From: Xanthomonas hortorum pv. cynarae
GTDB taxonomy: Bacteria; Pseudomonadota; Gammaproteobacteria; Xanthomonadales; Xanthomonadaceae
NCBI RefSeq assembly: GCF_002939985.1
Contig: NZ_MDFM01000040.1
Location: 1 to 37,373 of the forward strand
Length of the DNA: 37,373 bases
Direction of reading: 5' to 3'
The notes beneath the pieces were generated by a model, which had not been told where the DNA came from, ran no database searches, and worked only from the letters and a program-made list of their open reading frames with translations. A program made the position numbers and the translations under genes. The number at the start of each line of letters is the position of its first letter. Positions within the stretch are counted from its first letter, which is position 1. Below, piece by piece: positions 1-7,955 of this stretch.

Positions 1-90
1 CAAAATCGAAGCAGTCTCGCTGGACTCCACCAGCGTCAAGGTCCATCCCGATGGCACGGGTGCATTAAAAAAAACGGCCCGCAGGCGGCC
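1..90 (+). mobile_element. IS5-type transposase remnant (truncated at window start)
   Basis: The first ~74 bases translate in one frame to IEAVSLDSTSVKVHPDGTGA, which resembles the DSTSVKVH..G catalytic-core segment of IS5-family DDE transposases. After an A8 run (67-74) the expected continuation (KKNGPQ) appears in the neighbouring frame, then resemblance stops. The rest of the element lies outside the window or has decayed. I see no terminal inverted repeat or target duplication, and nothing recognisable from 91 to 300. Family assignment is from memory of the motif and the fragment is short. Confidence 0.45.
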
Positions 91-300
91 ATGCTCCTGC
101 GTTGTTGCGCAGCGCGTTCGCGGATGGCGAGATAAACGTCGCCCGGAATATTGTGGACAGTGATCGATGGCATGCCGGTCTCCGACTGCACTCGGAATGA
201 TCGAAATTTAGATCAAGTGCAAGCAGTAGGGTGACTTGGTAACGCGCTATACCTTGGCTTGAGTTCTACGTTAGCCAATGTCTGCCGCATGTCCCACCAC

Positions 301-1413
301 TCACCGATACGGCCCAGGCCCGCGCCATACCGGCTCGCCCTGCTTGTAGACCTCCATCATGTTGATGACCTCGCGGGCATCGCCGATGTCTTTCAGCTCG
401 GGGGAGTCCGGCGGCAGCAGGCGGCATTTGCTGGACCCGCGCTTGAGCGCGACTTCCAGCGGGCAGACCATGCGGTACTGGGTGCCGGGCAGGATGATGG
501 CCACTTCCTTCATGCCCTGGTCGCGCCAGTTGCGCAGCTGGGTTTCGCTGCGCACTTCGTAATAGACCTGGTAGCCGCCCACATCCATGCTGGGTTGGGC
601 GTTGTTGCGGTCGCGGCGGCGGCCTTCGCTGATGGTGGGCGTGTTGGACATGCCGTCTTCGGCGGCATCGGCCTCTTCTTCGAGCATGCCCGGTGGGCGG
701 CCGGTCCAGGTCTGGGGGCGGCGCTGCGGCGGCGATGAGGGTTCTGCCGGCGGTTGCGGCGGGGTGGGGCGCTGCACCGGTTGCGCCTGGCGCTGCTCGA
801 CCAAGCCGCCGCGGCGGGTGTTGCCTGCCGGCGGGATCGGGTTCTTGGCGGTCTTGACCAGGGTGGACTGCACCGGCGAGGCGGCTGGTGGTGGCTGCAC
901 CGGTGCGGGCGTTGGCGAGGGCGGGGTGGGCGTCGGGGACGGAACCGGCTGGTCGGGCGTGGAGGTGTCGCCGACGAAATCCACCTTGGTGCGGCCGCCG
1001 CTGGCCGAGCCCTGCGGCGGGGTCATGGTGGGGGTGGAGGCCGACAGCAGGATCAGCAGCATCAGCACGTGCAGCAGGGCGCTGACCAGTGAGGCGATCC
1101 ACGGGTCCAGGCGTTCGCCTTTCGGCTCGGTACGGGGTAGCCAGTCTTTGGCGTCGACTTGAACGTGCAGCAGCTGCAGCGCGTCGTCGCGCACGCGGTA
1201 GACCAGCACGTACGGCGTCTGCTTGACCACCCATTCGCGAGTGCCGGCGACCCGGCCGGCGCGGCCACGGCCCGGTTGCTCGGCTAGGGTGCGGGTGGCT
1301 TCCAGCACCTGCCGCGCCATCGCGGCGGCGGCGGTCGGGTTGAGCGCGTGGTAGTGATCCTGGGCGTATGCAAGTTGCCTGGCGGCCGGGACGGTCCAGT
1401 CACGCCGCAACAT
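301..1413 (-). CDS. ParE/RelE-like toxin fused to a membrane-anchored proline-rich protein
   Basis: This is a 370-residue product starting at MLRRDWTV. Residues 1 to ~95 look like a ParE/RelE-superfamily toxin: helical start, then YVLVYRVRDDALQLLHV near the end. After KDWLP the frame runs on through a charged linker into one membrane helix (WIASLVSALLHVLMLLILL). A Pro/Gln/Ser-rich periplasmic-type stretch follows, then a folded C-terminal region of ~95 residues with two Cys. The second half has the layout of a TonB-like or energy-transducer-like protein (N-in helix, Pro-rich spacer), but I do not recognise its C-terminal domain. No ATG, GTG or TTG lies in frame between the toxin end and the helix, so the second half cannot obviously start alone. 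The start overlaps the antitoxin gene by 14 bp. Upstream GGGG gives a weak ribosome site. Confidence 0.7.
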   Translation of the reverse strand: MLRRDWTVPAARQLAYAQDHYHALNPTAAAAMARQVLEATRTLAEQPGRGRAGRVAGTREWVVKQTPYVLVYRVRDDALQLLHVQVDAKDWLPRTEPKGERLDPWIASLVSALLHVLMLLILLSASTPTMTPPQGSASGGRTKVDFVGDTSTPDQPVPSPTPTPPSPTPAPVQPPPAASPVQSTLVKTAKNPIPPAGNTRRGGLVEQRQAQPVQRPTPPQPPAEPSSPPQRRPQTWTGRPPGMLEEEADAAEDGMSNTPTISEGRRRDRNNAQPSMDVGGYQVYYEVRSETQLRNWRDQGMKEVAIILPGTQYRMVCPLEVALKRGSSKCRLLPPDSPELKDIGDAREVINMMEVYKQGEPVWRGPGPYR

Positions 1414-1606
1414 CAACGCCCCATTTGGCGAACAGTGCCGTGACCTGTGCCGGGGCGGCAACCGCGCCCTGATCCGCTGCGGCAATGCCGTCCAGCACCG
1501 CAGCCTCGAAGCTGGCGGTGTCCACGACGCGGGCCACGTCGTCCCATCCTGCCGTCTCGGGCAGCGTGTCGATCAGCGTGTGGGCTTCTTGCTTGATGGC
1601 GGACAT
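1400..1606 (-). CDS. Putative antitoxin partner of the ParE-like toxin
   Basis: This 68-residue acidic protein begins MSAIKQEAHTLIDTLPETAGWDDV. It lies directly upstream of, and overlaps by 14 bp, the ParE-like reading frame, which is the usual antitoxin-toxin order. The N-terminal 25 residues resemble small antitoxins of ParE/RelE modules that begin with a KxxAhxLIdxLPexatWdDl segment. No DNA-binding fold is obvious in such a short chain. The frame is open further upstream to 1723, but the composition there is poor in protein-like signal, so the Met at 1606 is preferred. I see no strong Shine-Dalgarno site in front of it. Confidence 0.65.
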   Translation of the reverse strand: MSAIKQEAHTLIDTLPETAGWDDVARVVDTASFEAAVLDGIAAADQGAVAAPAQVTALFAKWGVDVAA

Positions 1607-1888
1607 GGCACTGCGGTGGGGGAGCTCTGCCGGCAAGTCTACCCGTGCGGCTCCGGTTCGCGTGTGGCAATGGCTGGCGCGCGGGAGCGGGGCGTTCACC
1701 GGCCGTGGCAGGGAGCTGCGCACCGCGTGGAGATCAGCGGTCTGTCGCGATCGTCGCGTGTGGCGGAGGCCGGTGGGGCAACCAGACTGCCCCTGCAGAA
1801 AGTGACACTTGGCACCTTGTTCGCGTTGGCAGCTGGTTTCATTCTGCGGCGGTCACCTCACCTGCATCTCACCTGGAAAGGAATCGCC

Positions 1889-2395
1889 ATGCCCGCTGCT
1901 GCCATCGCACCGCTGACCCCGTATCTCTCGATGGCGGCCATCGCCTTTCTCTACTACCGGCGCATCCGGCGCAGCTTCGGCCGCCAGCAATGGAAGCCGG
2001 TGAGCACGGCGGTGCGTACCGTGGTGCTGGTCATTGCGGCGGCGGCGCTGGCGTACGCGGTCTATGGCTTGCCGCAGGTGCGGCCAGGGATCGCCGTGGG
2101 AACGCTGGTGGGCATCGGGCTGGGCGCGCTGTCGCTGCGTTATACGCATGCCGAATGGGTAGAGGGCCGCGGCTGGTACACGCCCAATCCGTGGATCGGC
2201 GGCGGGCTGACGCTGGTGCTGCTCGGGCGGCTGGCCTGGCGCTGGGCCGATGGCGCCTTCAGCGCGGGCGCGGCGGCGGCCGGCTCGCAGGCCAGCCCGT
2301 TGACGCTGGGGATTGCTGCGGCGCTGGTGCTGTATTCGCTGGTCCACGTTGGCGGGCTGTGGTGGCGCTTGCGCCAGTTGCGCTTGCAGGCGTGA
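1889..2395 (+). CDS. DUF1453-like integral membrane protein
   Basis: A 168-residue protein with about four to five membrane helices (roughly residues 5-22, 40-60, 65-85, 105-122 and 140-158). An RRIRRSFGRQ cytoplasmic loop follows helix 1, and the middle reads WYTPNPWIGGGLTLVLLGRLAWR. The arrangement of a basic RxxR loop, an NPwIG segment and a final R-rich helix matches the DUF1453/CcdC-like family; function is unknown. The start at 1889 is chosen because GGAAAGGAA at 1874-1882 is a strong ribosome site. The frame is open further upstream but without such support. It converges on the phospholipase-D-like gene. Confidence 0.65.
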   Translation: MPAAAIAPLTPYLSMAAIAFLYYRRIRRSFGRQQWKPVSTAVRTVVLVIAAAALAYAVYGLPQVRPGIAVGTLVGIGLGALSLRYTHAEWVEGRGWYTPNPWIGGGLTLVLLGRLAWRWADGAFSAGAAAAGSQASPLTLGIAAALVLYSLVHVGGLWWRLRQLRLQA

Positions 2396-2417
2396 CCGCT
2401 CACGCGCGCTTGCGGCG

Positions 2418-2437
2418 CTGAGCGCGGGTGCGCTCAG
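2418..2437. terminator. Hairpin between convergent genes
   Basis: A perfect 8-bp stem (CTGAGCGC, loop GGGT, GCGCTCAG) lies between the stops of the membrane protein (2395) and the phospholipase-D-like gene (2462). The position and symmetry suit a bidirectional terminator. There is no clear T tract on either side, so termination is inferred. Confidence 0.45.
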
Positions 2438-2461
2438 TACCAGGCGGGAGGCGGCAGTTGC

Positions 2462-3727
2462 CTACACCTGCGAGCGGAACGGGACGACCAGCTTCTCGCC
2501 CAGCTTCTGCCGCAGCGGCCGCTTGCGCCAGCGTTCCAGCGTGTACAGCTCGGCCCGTTGCAGGTCGCGCTCGAACACCTCGGTCATCTGCGCGGCCAGC
2601 GCACGGTCGTAGACATTCAAGCTGGCCTCGTCGTTGAGGCGGAACGAGCGGATGTCGAAGTTGGTGGAGCCCACCGAGACCAGCAGGCCGTCGATGATCA
2701 GCAGCTTGGTGTGCAGCATGGTGGGCAGGAATTCGTGGATGGCGATACCGGCCTGCAGCAGCGGCTCCCAACTGGCCTTGGAGGCCAGCCGCACCGAGAT
2801 CGCGTCGATATGCTTGCCGGGCAGCAGCACGCGGATCTGCACGCCGCGCGCACGCGCTTCCAGCAGCGAGCGGGTGATCAGCGCATCCGGCACGAAATAC
2901 GCCGCGGCCAGATCGATCGACGTACGCGCCGCAGCGATGGCGATCAGATACATCAGATGCATGCTCTCGCTGCCGCCCGCCGGCGAGGCCACGAACAACT
3001 GCGCGTCGCTGTCGCCGGCCGGCGCCAACTCGGGGTAGTACTCGGCGCCGTTGAGCACACGGCCGGTGCTCTTGATCCAGTTGTCGTTGAAGGCGGCCTG
3101 CACCTGCGCCACCACCGGGCCTTCGATGCGGTAATGCGAATCGCGCCAATGCTCCGGGTCCTGCGCATCGCCCATCCACTGGTCGGCCACGCCCACGCCA
3201 CCGGTGAAGCCGATGCGGCCATCGATCACCAGCAGCTTGCGATGGGTGCGGTTATTGACGCGGTGCAGGTTGTACCAGGTCAGCGGGCGGTAGCGATGCA
3301 CCTCCACCCCGGCGTCGGTCATGTCATCGACCAGCGCGGCATCCATTTTCAGACTGCCGCCCCAGTCGATGGTGACGCGCACCTTGACCCCGGCGCGGGC
3401 GCGCTCGGCCAGCGCCTGGCTGAACTCGCGGCCGATCTCGCCCGACCAGTAGATGTAGGTTTCGAAGGTGATAGTGCGCTGCGCGCTACGAATGGCGGCC
3501 AGCATCGCCGGGAAGATCTCGTGGCCGTTGTGCAGCACCTGGATCTTGTTGCCGGGCAGGATCGCCGGCCCCAGCAACACCGACATCTCGCGCTTGAACT
3601 GCGGGTCGGCAACGTCGTAGCAATGGCTCGGGATGTGCTCGAGCTTTTTCTCAGGCGTGGCGAAGTTGAGCAGCAGCAGCCCCACCAGCAAGGTGGTGAC
3701 GACTGCGGCCACGATGATCCATGTCAT
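2462..3727 (-). CDS. Phospholipase D superfamily / cardiolipin synthase-like protein
   Basis: A 421-residue protein with an N-terminal membrane helix (residues ~3-22) and two PLD catalytic motifs. The first is HRKLLVIDG, followed by GFTGGVGVADQW. The second is HTKLLIIDG, followed by SVGSTNFDIRSF. Both keep the HxKxxxxD triad. The pair of HKD half-sites, the single N-terminal anchor and the length fit bacterial cardiolipin synthases (ClsB/ClsC-type), which join phosphatidyl groups at the inner membrane. A general phospholipase or transphosphatidylase role is the alternative. GGGAG about nine bases before the ATG supports the start. It stands alone on its strand. Confidence 0.85.
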   Translation of the reverse strand: MTWIIVAAVVTTLLVGLLLLNFATPEKKLEHIPSHCYDVADPQFKREMSVLLGPAILPGNKIQVLHNGHEIFPAMLAAIRSAQRTITFETYIYWSGEIGREFSQALAERARAGVKVRVTIDWGGSLKMDAALVDDMTDAGVEVHRYRPLTWYNLHRVNNRTHRKLLVIDGRIGFTGGVGVADQWMGDAQDPEHWRDSHYRIEGPVVAQVQAAFNDNWIKSTGRVLNGAEYYPELAPAGDSDAQLFVASPAGGSESMHLMYLIAIAAARTSIDLAAAYFVPDALITRSLLEARARGVQIRVLLPGKHIDAISVRLASKASWEPLLQAGIAIHEFLPTMLHTKLLIIDGLLVSVGSTNFDIRSFRLNDEASLNVYDRALAAQMTEVFERDLQRAELYTLERWRKRPLRQKLGEKLVVPFRSQV

Positions 3728-4140
3728 GCATCCAACTCCCGTTCCCCTGCCGTCGCGGCCTCAAGCGGCCAGCATTCTGGCAAGGCTGGCGTCATGCAGG
3801 TTGTGAAGGGGAATTAAGAAGAGGCATGAGTAACCCGCCGCGACGTGGGCATCCTGCATGCCAAGCGGTTTATTGCCATGACTTGTCCATCGGATATCGC
3901 CTTTGCCCTCAGCGTCGTTCTGCGCTGGGGCAGGCGCATTGTCCGGTCATCATCTCAATGCGTTTGACGCGCCCCCATGCAGTGGGTCTGGACAGCGCGG
4001 AAAAACCGCAGTGTACGAATGGCACATGCCGATTCCAAACACCGGCCGCGCCCGCCTGGCGGTAAGCGCAGTCCTTTTGATAGCCGCTCCAAACCAATCG
4101 TAAAGTTAGTGTTAACTCCTTGGCATGTGGCGCTGGATTG
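3728..4140. other. Non-coding interval upstream of the PIP box
   Basis: About 410 bases with no reading frame that has both a ribosome site and protein-like composition. I see no RNA gene or repeat. It separates the lipid enzyme (leaving leftwards) from the PIP box and effector candidate (rightwards), and probably holds the promoter of the former. Confidence 0.5.
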
Positions 4141-4165
4141 TTCGCCCAAAGCCCTAGTATTTCGT
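4141..4165 (+). promoter_or_regulatory. Perfect PIP box (HrpX target)
   Basis: TTCGC at 4141-4145 and TTCGT at 4161-4165 are separated by exactly 15 bases, matching the TTCGB-N15-TTCGB plant-inducible-promoter consensus bound by the HrpX activator of Xanthomonas. A YANNNT -10 element at the usual 30-32 bases further on is not clear; the nearest match (TAGATT, 4214-4219) is too far away. Known HrpX boxes drive type III effectors and secretion genes, which fits the downstream gene. Confidence 0.75.
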
Positions 4166-4242
4166 CTTCTATCGTGAACTGGAGGTGCGGTTCATGGGAG
4201 GTTGGAGCAACGATAGATTTGTCAGAACAATTTGCAGGAGCC

Positions 4243-4374
4243 ATGACGCGTTCGCGCGCAGACCTGAGCAATAGATTCAGTCACGACATCTGCCCCGATG
4301 ACTGCCCGCAACGTTGGTCAATGCACAGGCACCTACAGTGCGGGCCGCTCATATCGGATGAGGTCCTCCCTTGA
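4243..4374 (+). CDS. Possible 43-codon leader ORF ahead of the effector candidate
   Basis: An ATG at 4243 with AGGAG just upstream (4236-4240, spacing unusually short at about two bases) opens a 43-codon frame. Its TGA (4372-4374) overlaps the TTG start of the next gene in a TTGA arrangement. The product (MTRSRADLSNRF...) has no recognisable domain. It may be a translated leader that couples to the downstream gene, or a chance frame within a 5' untranslated region. Confidence 0.25.
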   Translation: MTRSRADLSNRFSHDICPDDCPQRWSMHRHLQCGPLISDEVLP

Positions 4375-5702
4375 GATTGCTGTCCATACCAAAATTTCAT
4401 AAACAGCAGCCGCAATCTGCTGCCCAAGGTCCGAGCGACACAAGAGTGGACGCGCACCAGCCGCCGGGCAATCGAGCTCCTGACCCTGGCAGTCCGCTTG
4501 CGCGCAGGCCGCCCAGTCGGAAGACATCGCAGAAACCCAGCGTCAAGTCCGAGAAAAATTTACTTCAGACATTGTGTTTCACTTCTGGGGCAAGCACATC
4601 ACGCAAAAACAGCCTCACGCCTGGTGGCAGGCTATCGCCTGACGCCAGTCCCACCGCTGGCGTCAGTGCATCCCGACCGACGAGTGAAATGCCTGCGGAA
4701 GCGCCAGCTACGCAGGCAACGCTTGGCCAAGCCCCGGTCAGAGCCGCGCACGTGCCCAGAAGAGGCAAAACGCTGGCACAACTTTTCAAAGAAACAAAAG
4801 AGATGCACGAAGCTGAGGCGCCACTTGGTGTTTTTAGCGATGCCATGAACAAGCCCGCTTCATCCGTTCAAGCGCATCTCCTAAACGTCGGCGGCACCAG
4901 CACGCACAGCGAAATCGAAGAGCTCGAAGAGCCGGGAAAAAATGCGGCTGCGCCAGAAGGACGTGTGGCCATCGAGGAAAAAATCAACGAAGGATTGAGC
5001 GAGGCAGAACAAGACGACATCGACAAGCCAGACAATGAGCTTTCGATACCCTGGGCGCATGACGCCAACCCAAAAAACCTTTTCTGGCAGAAAATCGATG
5101 AATCCCACAAACAGGATATCTTCAATTTATTTTCCGATAACAACGACATCGAAGGCATCGTACTTTATGAAAAGATCCAGGGCATGGAGCATGATGAAAA
5201 TTCAGGCGCTAGCGAAACGGTCAGTCAAGATCCTGAAAAGCACAACGTCGATGTCAGCCCAGAAAGAAAAGACTTTCTGAAGAAAATAGAATTCATGGAA
5301 GAGATGGAGCGTCACTTGTTGCAGCGTTATCAGGCTCACGATCTGCGCAAGCTTCGCAACGCGCCGGAACCGTCTGCGTCGTTGAAGGCGCTCATGTCCC
5401 GGTTTCAAGAAGCGTCAAGGCTTGCTGCGTCAGGTTCGGAGTCGCCTCAGGGCTTGCCGATATCAGCTCCGCCAACACTGGATTATTTTCGGGACGCGTC
5501 AACTCGGGCGTCACCAGATCTCGAGCATTTTGAGTTCGCCAACGGGTCAACATCGGCAACGTCGGATCCTTTTCAGGAGAACACCCGGGCGCGATACGAA
5601 GAGGCAGTAGAGATCGAGGTGAACAAGCAACGAGTCGCGCGACAAGCAAAGAGCCTCGATAAGCCATCGCCCAAAGGGTTCTTGCATTGGCTCCGCGGCT
5701 AA
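4371..5702 (+). CDS. Candidate type III secreted effector (hydrophilic, largely disordered)
   Basis: A 443-residue protein with no signal peptide or membrane helix. The first ~120 residues are rich in Ser, Pro, Thr, Gln and Lys with few hydrophobics, typical of type III secretion N-termini. The middle is strongly acidic (Glu/Asp runs around 180-230), with a more ordered patch near WAHDANPKNLFWQKIDESHK. The C-terminus is again Ser/Pro-rich and ends in basic and Trp residues. The start is TTG at 4371, backed by GAGG at 4360-4363 with seven-base spacing; no in-frame ATG fits better. The PIP box 205 bp upstream and the lower GC of the gene support an acquired, HrpX-regulated effector. Length and disorder are reminiscent of XopR, but I cannot confirm that identity from sequence memory. 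Secretion is inferred. Confidence 0.65.
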   Translation: MRLLSIPKFHKQQPQSAAQGPSDTRVDAHQPPGNRAPDPGSPLARRPPSRKTSQKPSVKSEKNLLQTLCFTSGASTSRKNSLTPGGRLSPDASPTAGVSASRPTSEMPAEAPATQATLGQAPVRAAHVPRRGKTLAQLFKETKEMHEAEAPLGVFSDAMNKPASSVQAHLLNVGGTSTHSEIEELEEPGKNAAAPEGRVAIEEKINEGLSEAEQDDIDKPDNELSIPWAHDANPKNLFWQKIDESHKQDIFNLFSDNNDIEGIVLYEKIQGMEHDENSGASETVSQDPEKHNVDVSPERKDFLKKIEFMEEMERHLLQRYQAHDLRKLRNAPEPSASLKALMSRFQEASRLAASGSESPQGLPISAPPTLDYFRDASTRASPDLEHFEFANGSTSATSDPFQENTRARYEEAVEIEVNKQRVARQAKSLDKPSPKGFLHWLRG

Positions 5703-5869
5703 CATCAGTGCGAATGACCCGGTGGGCCGCTGCCTGCGCAACAGGCTGAGCTGTCCAGCTGCCGTCAGCGCTCGTCATGTGGAAACCTGTGATGGGCAGG
5801 GCTGAGGCATGCTCTAGCGAACCGGTGCCAATGATCCGGTGGTAACTCGCTGACGGGGTCGGCGTTGAA

Positions 5870-6709
5870 TCAGGCGACTGCTTCCGGATAGTCGGTGGAA
5901 AACGCGATGTCGCGCTGGTTTTCGAGCGCGGCCAGCCGCGTGGTCAACGCATCGCGGATGGCGTGGTACGCGCTGCCGCCCATGACCAGGCGAAACGGCG
6001 GTGGCGATTGTTCGGTGCAGGCGATCATCGCCGCGACCATGCGCTCCGGGTCGCCGATGATGACCCAGCTGCCGTCGTCCAGTGCGCGGCTGAGTGCGTC
6101 GACCGGTGTGCCGGCGTAGTCGGACGGGATGTCGGTCCTGACCAGCGCGGCGCCGAAATTGGTGCGTGCCGGGCCGGGTTCGGCCAGGGTGAAGTGGATC
6201 CCGAAGCCGGCCACTTCCTGCGCGACGGCTTCGACAAAGCCTTCGATGCCCCATTTGCTGGCGTGATACAGGCTGAAACCGGGATAGGCGATCTGGCCGC
6301 CTTCGGAGGACACCTGCACTACGTGCCCGCCACCTTGACGACGCAAGTGCGGCAGCGCTGCCTGGATCAGCGTGATGGAGCCGACGAGGTTGGTGTCGAT
6401 GACCGCACGCACCTGCGCATCGGTGGCGGCCTCGGCCGCACCGAGCGTGCCGTAGCCGGCGTTGCTGATCAATACGTCGATCCTGCCCAGGGTCTGGAAG
6501 GCCTGGGCCACGACCTCGCGCACTGCTGCGCTGTCACGCAGATCGAGCTGAAACACGTGCAATGCCTCGCCGTGCAGTGTCTGCAGATCGGCCAGCGCAT
6601 CCGCGCGCCGTACCGTGGCCGCGACACGCTCGCCGCGTGCCAGCAGTGTTTCGACCAAGCCGCGGCCGAAGCCGGAAGATGCGCCTGTGATAAGCCAGGT
6701 CCTGGACAT
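5870..6709 (-). CDS. Short-chain dehydrogenase/reductase (NAD(P)-dependent oxidoreductase)
   Basis: A 279-residue classical SDR. The nucleotide-binding motif TGASSGFG is at residues 8-15, DLRD near 56-59, NAG at 83-85, catalytic Ser135 in VQVSS, and Tyr148/Lys152 in YHASK. The C-terminal extension (PGPARTNFG onward) is typical of SDRs acting on small carbonyl or alcohol substrates; the substrate cannot be told. Start Met at 6709 is chosen because AAAGG lies eight bases before it; the Met at 6715 is too close to that site. The gene is divergent from a LysR regulator and shares a T-N11-A dyad with it, so it is probably that regulator's target. Confidence 0.88.
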   Translation of the reverse strand: MSRTWLITGASSGFGRGLVETLLARGERVAATVRRADALADLQTLHGEALHVFQLDLRDSAAVREVVAQAFQTLGRIDVLISNAGYGTLGAAEAATDAQVRAVIDTNLVGSITLIQAALPHLRRQGGGHVVQVSSEGGQIAYPGFSLYHASKWGIEGFVEAVAQEVAGFGIHFTLAEPGPARTNFGAALVRTDIPSDYAGTPVDALSRALDDGSWVIIGDPERMVAAMIACTEQSPPPFRLVMGGSAYHAIRDALTTRLAALENQRDIAFSTDYPEAVA

Positions 6710-6765
6710 GGGCATTGCCTTTGCGTGGGGAAGGAACACCACCCTAGGCGCGGGGGATTGATGGG

Positions 6766-6778
6766 TCTATGCCATAGA
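6766..6778. promoter_or_regulatory. LysR-type operator dyad (T-N11-A)
   Basis: TCTATGCCATAGA is a perfect 13-base dyad with the T-N11-A form recognised by LysR-family regulators. It lies in the 100-bp gap between the divergent SDR and LysR genes, 32 bases before the LysR start. A second palindrome, ATTCGAAT, follows directly at 6779-6786. Binding is inferred. Confidence 0.6.
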
Positions 6779-6809
6779 ATTCGAATGCGTTGATGCGTTT
6801 TGACCACTA

Positions 6810-7703
6810 ATGCCCAAGCCCACCTTCAATGACCTGGCCGCGTTCACCAGTGTGGCCGTGCACCGCAGCTTCCGGCGTGCGGCCACCGAGCTGGGGCTGG
6901 CGCCGTCCTCGCTCAGCCACCTGATCAGCGCGTTGGAACGCAACCTCGGCGTGCGCCTGCTGCACCGGACCACGCGCAGCGTCTCGCTGACCGAAGCGGG
7001 CGAGCGCCTGTACGCAAAGCTGGTGCCGGCGCTACAGGATGTGGAGCAGGCGTTGAGCGAACTGGACGCCTTCCGCAGCGGGCCCACCGGCACGGTGCGC
7101 ATCAACGCGCCTGAAGTGGTGGTGCGGCTGTTGTTGCAGCAGGTGGTGCCGGAGGTGCTGGCGCGGTATCCGGCGCTGTCGGTGGACCTGGTGAGCGAAG
7201 GGCGGCTGGTGGATATCGTGGCGGCCGGTTTCGACGCCGGCATTCGCCTGAGCGAGTCGGTGCCGCAGGACATGATTGCGGTGCCGTTCGGCGGGCAGAC
7301 GCGTTTCATCGCGGTGGCCGCACCTGCATATCTGCAGCGCGCCGGCAGCCCGGACACGCCGGAGGATCTGCATCGTCATGCGTGCATCCGGCATCGCATG
7401 CCCAGCGGCAGGCTGTATCGCTGGGAGTTCGAGCGGCGCGGTCAGGAGGTGGTGATCGACGTGCCGGGGCGGCTGACGCTGGACCAGATCCTGATGATGA
7501 GCGAGGCCGCCGAGGCCGGCCTTGGCATCGCCTATGTGCCCGAGCATGCGGCGATGCCTGCACTGGCGCGTGGCACGCTGGTGCGCGTGCTGGAGCAGTG
7601 GTGCCCGGCCATTCCGGGACTGGTGCTGTATTACCCGGGACATCGCCAGATTCCACCGGGCCTGCGTGCGTTTATCGATACGCTCAAGCAGGTGCTGCCC
7701 TAG
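6810..7703 (+). CDS. LysR-family transcriptional regulator
   Basis: A 297-residue protein of standard LysR length. The N-terminal winged helix-turn-helix occupies residues ~3-62 (FNDLAAFTSVAVHRSFRRAA, then SSLSHLISALERNLGVRLLHRTTR). A periplasmic-binding-protein-like effector domain follows (~90-295, containing GTVRINAPEVV and GLGIAYVPEHA). The sequence resembles the LysR group that pairs with divergent oxidoreductases. It probably controls the SDR gene and itself through the dyad at 6766-6778. The inducer is unknown. The ATG at 6810 gives the expected domain start. Confidence 0.92.
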   Translation: MPKPTFNDLAAFTSVAVHRSFRRAATELGLAPSSLSHLISALERNLGVRLLHRTTRSVSLTEAGERLYAKLVPALQDVEQALSELDAFRSGPTGTVRINAPEVVVRLLLQQVVPEVLARYPALSVDLVSEGRLVDIVAAGFDAGIRLSESVPQDMIAVPFGGQTRFIAVAAPAYLQRAGSPDTPEDLHRHACIRHRMPSGRLYRWEFERRGQEVVIDVPGRLTLDQILMMSEAAEAGLGIAYVPEHAAMPALARGTLVRVLEQWCPAIPGLVLYYPGHRQIPPGLRAFIDTLKQVLP

Positions 7704-7955
7704 TCATCGATCGGTATCCAATGCGGCAAATCGCTTGCTGCGCCGACGCCGAAAGCGGGCTGAAGCGCTATAAGCGCACTTATTGGACGTCGCTGTGGAA
7801 CGACACAAGCGCACGCTCCGCGTTGGCTGCCGCCCGCTCGCAAACGGGACGCACTAGCCGCTTGCGTGGCGCCTGCCTATGCGCCGAAATGCTTACATGC
7901 GTCACACAAGCGCGCACCTATACTGCCGGGTGTCCACCCACAAGGTTCTGACTGC

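Noticed and set aside
2558..3817. Long plus-strand open frame opposite the phospholipase-D-like gene
   Set aside because: The product is His/Gln/Arg-rich with no domain. The minus strand has two intact HKD motifs, so this is a GC-driven antisense shadow.
5702..5870. Possible small gene between the effector candidate and the SDR
   Set aside because: Only ~165 bp lie there, with no ribosome site or protein-like frame. A weak AGCTG/CAGCT fold was the only feature.
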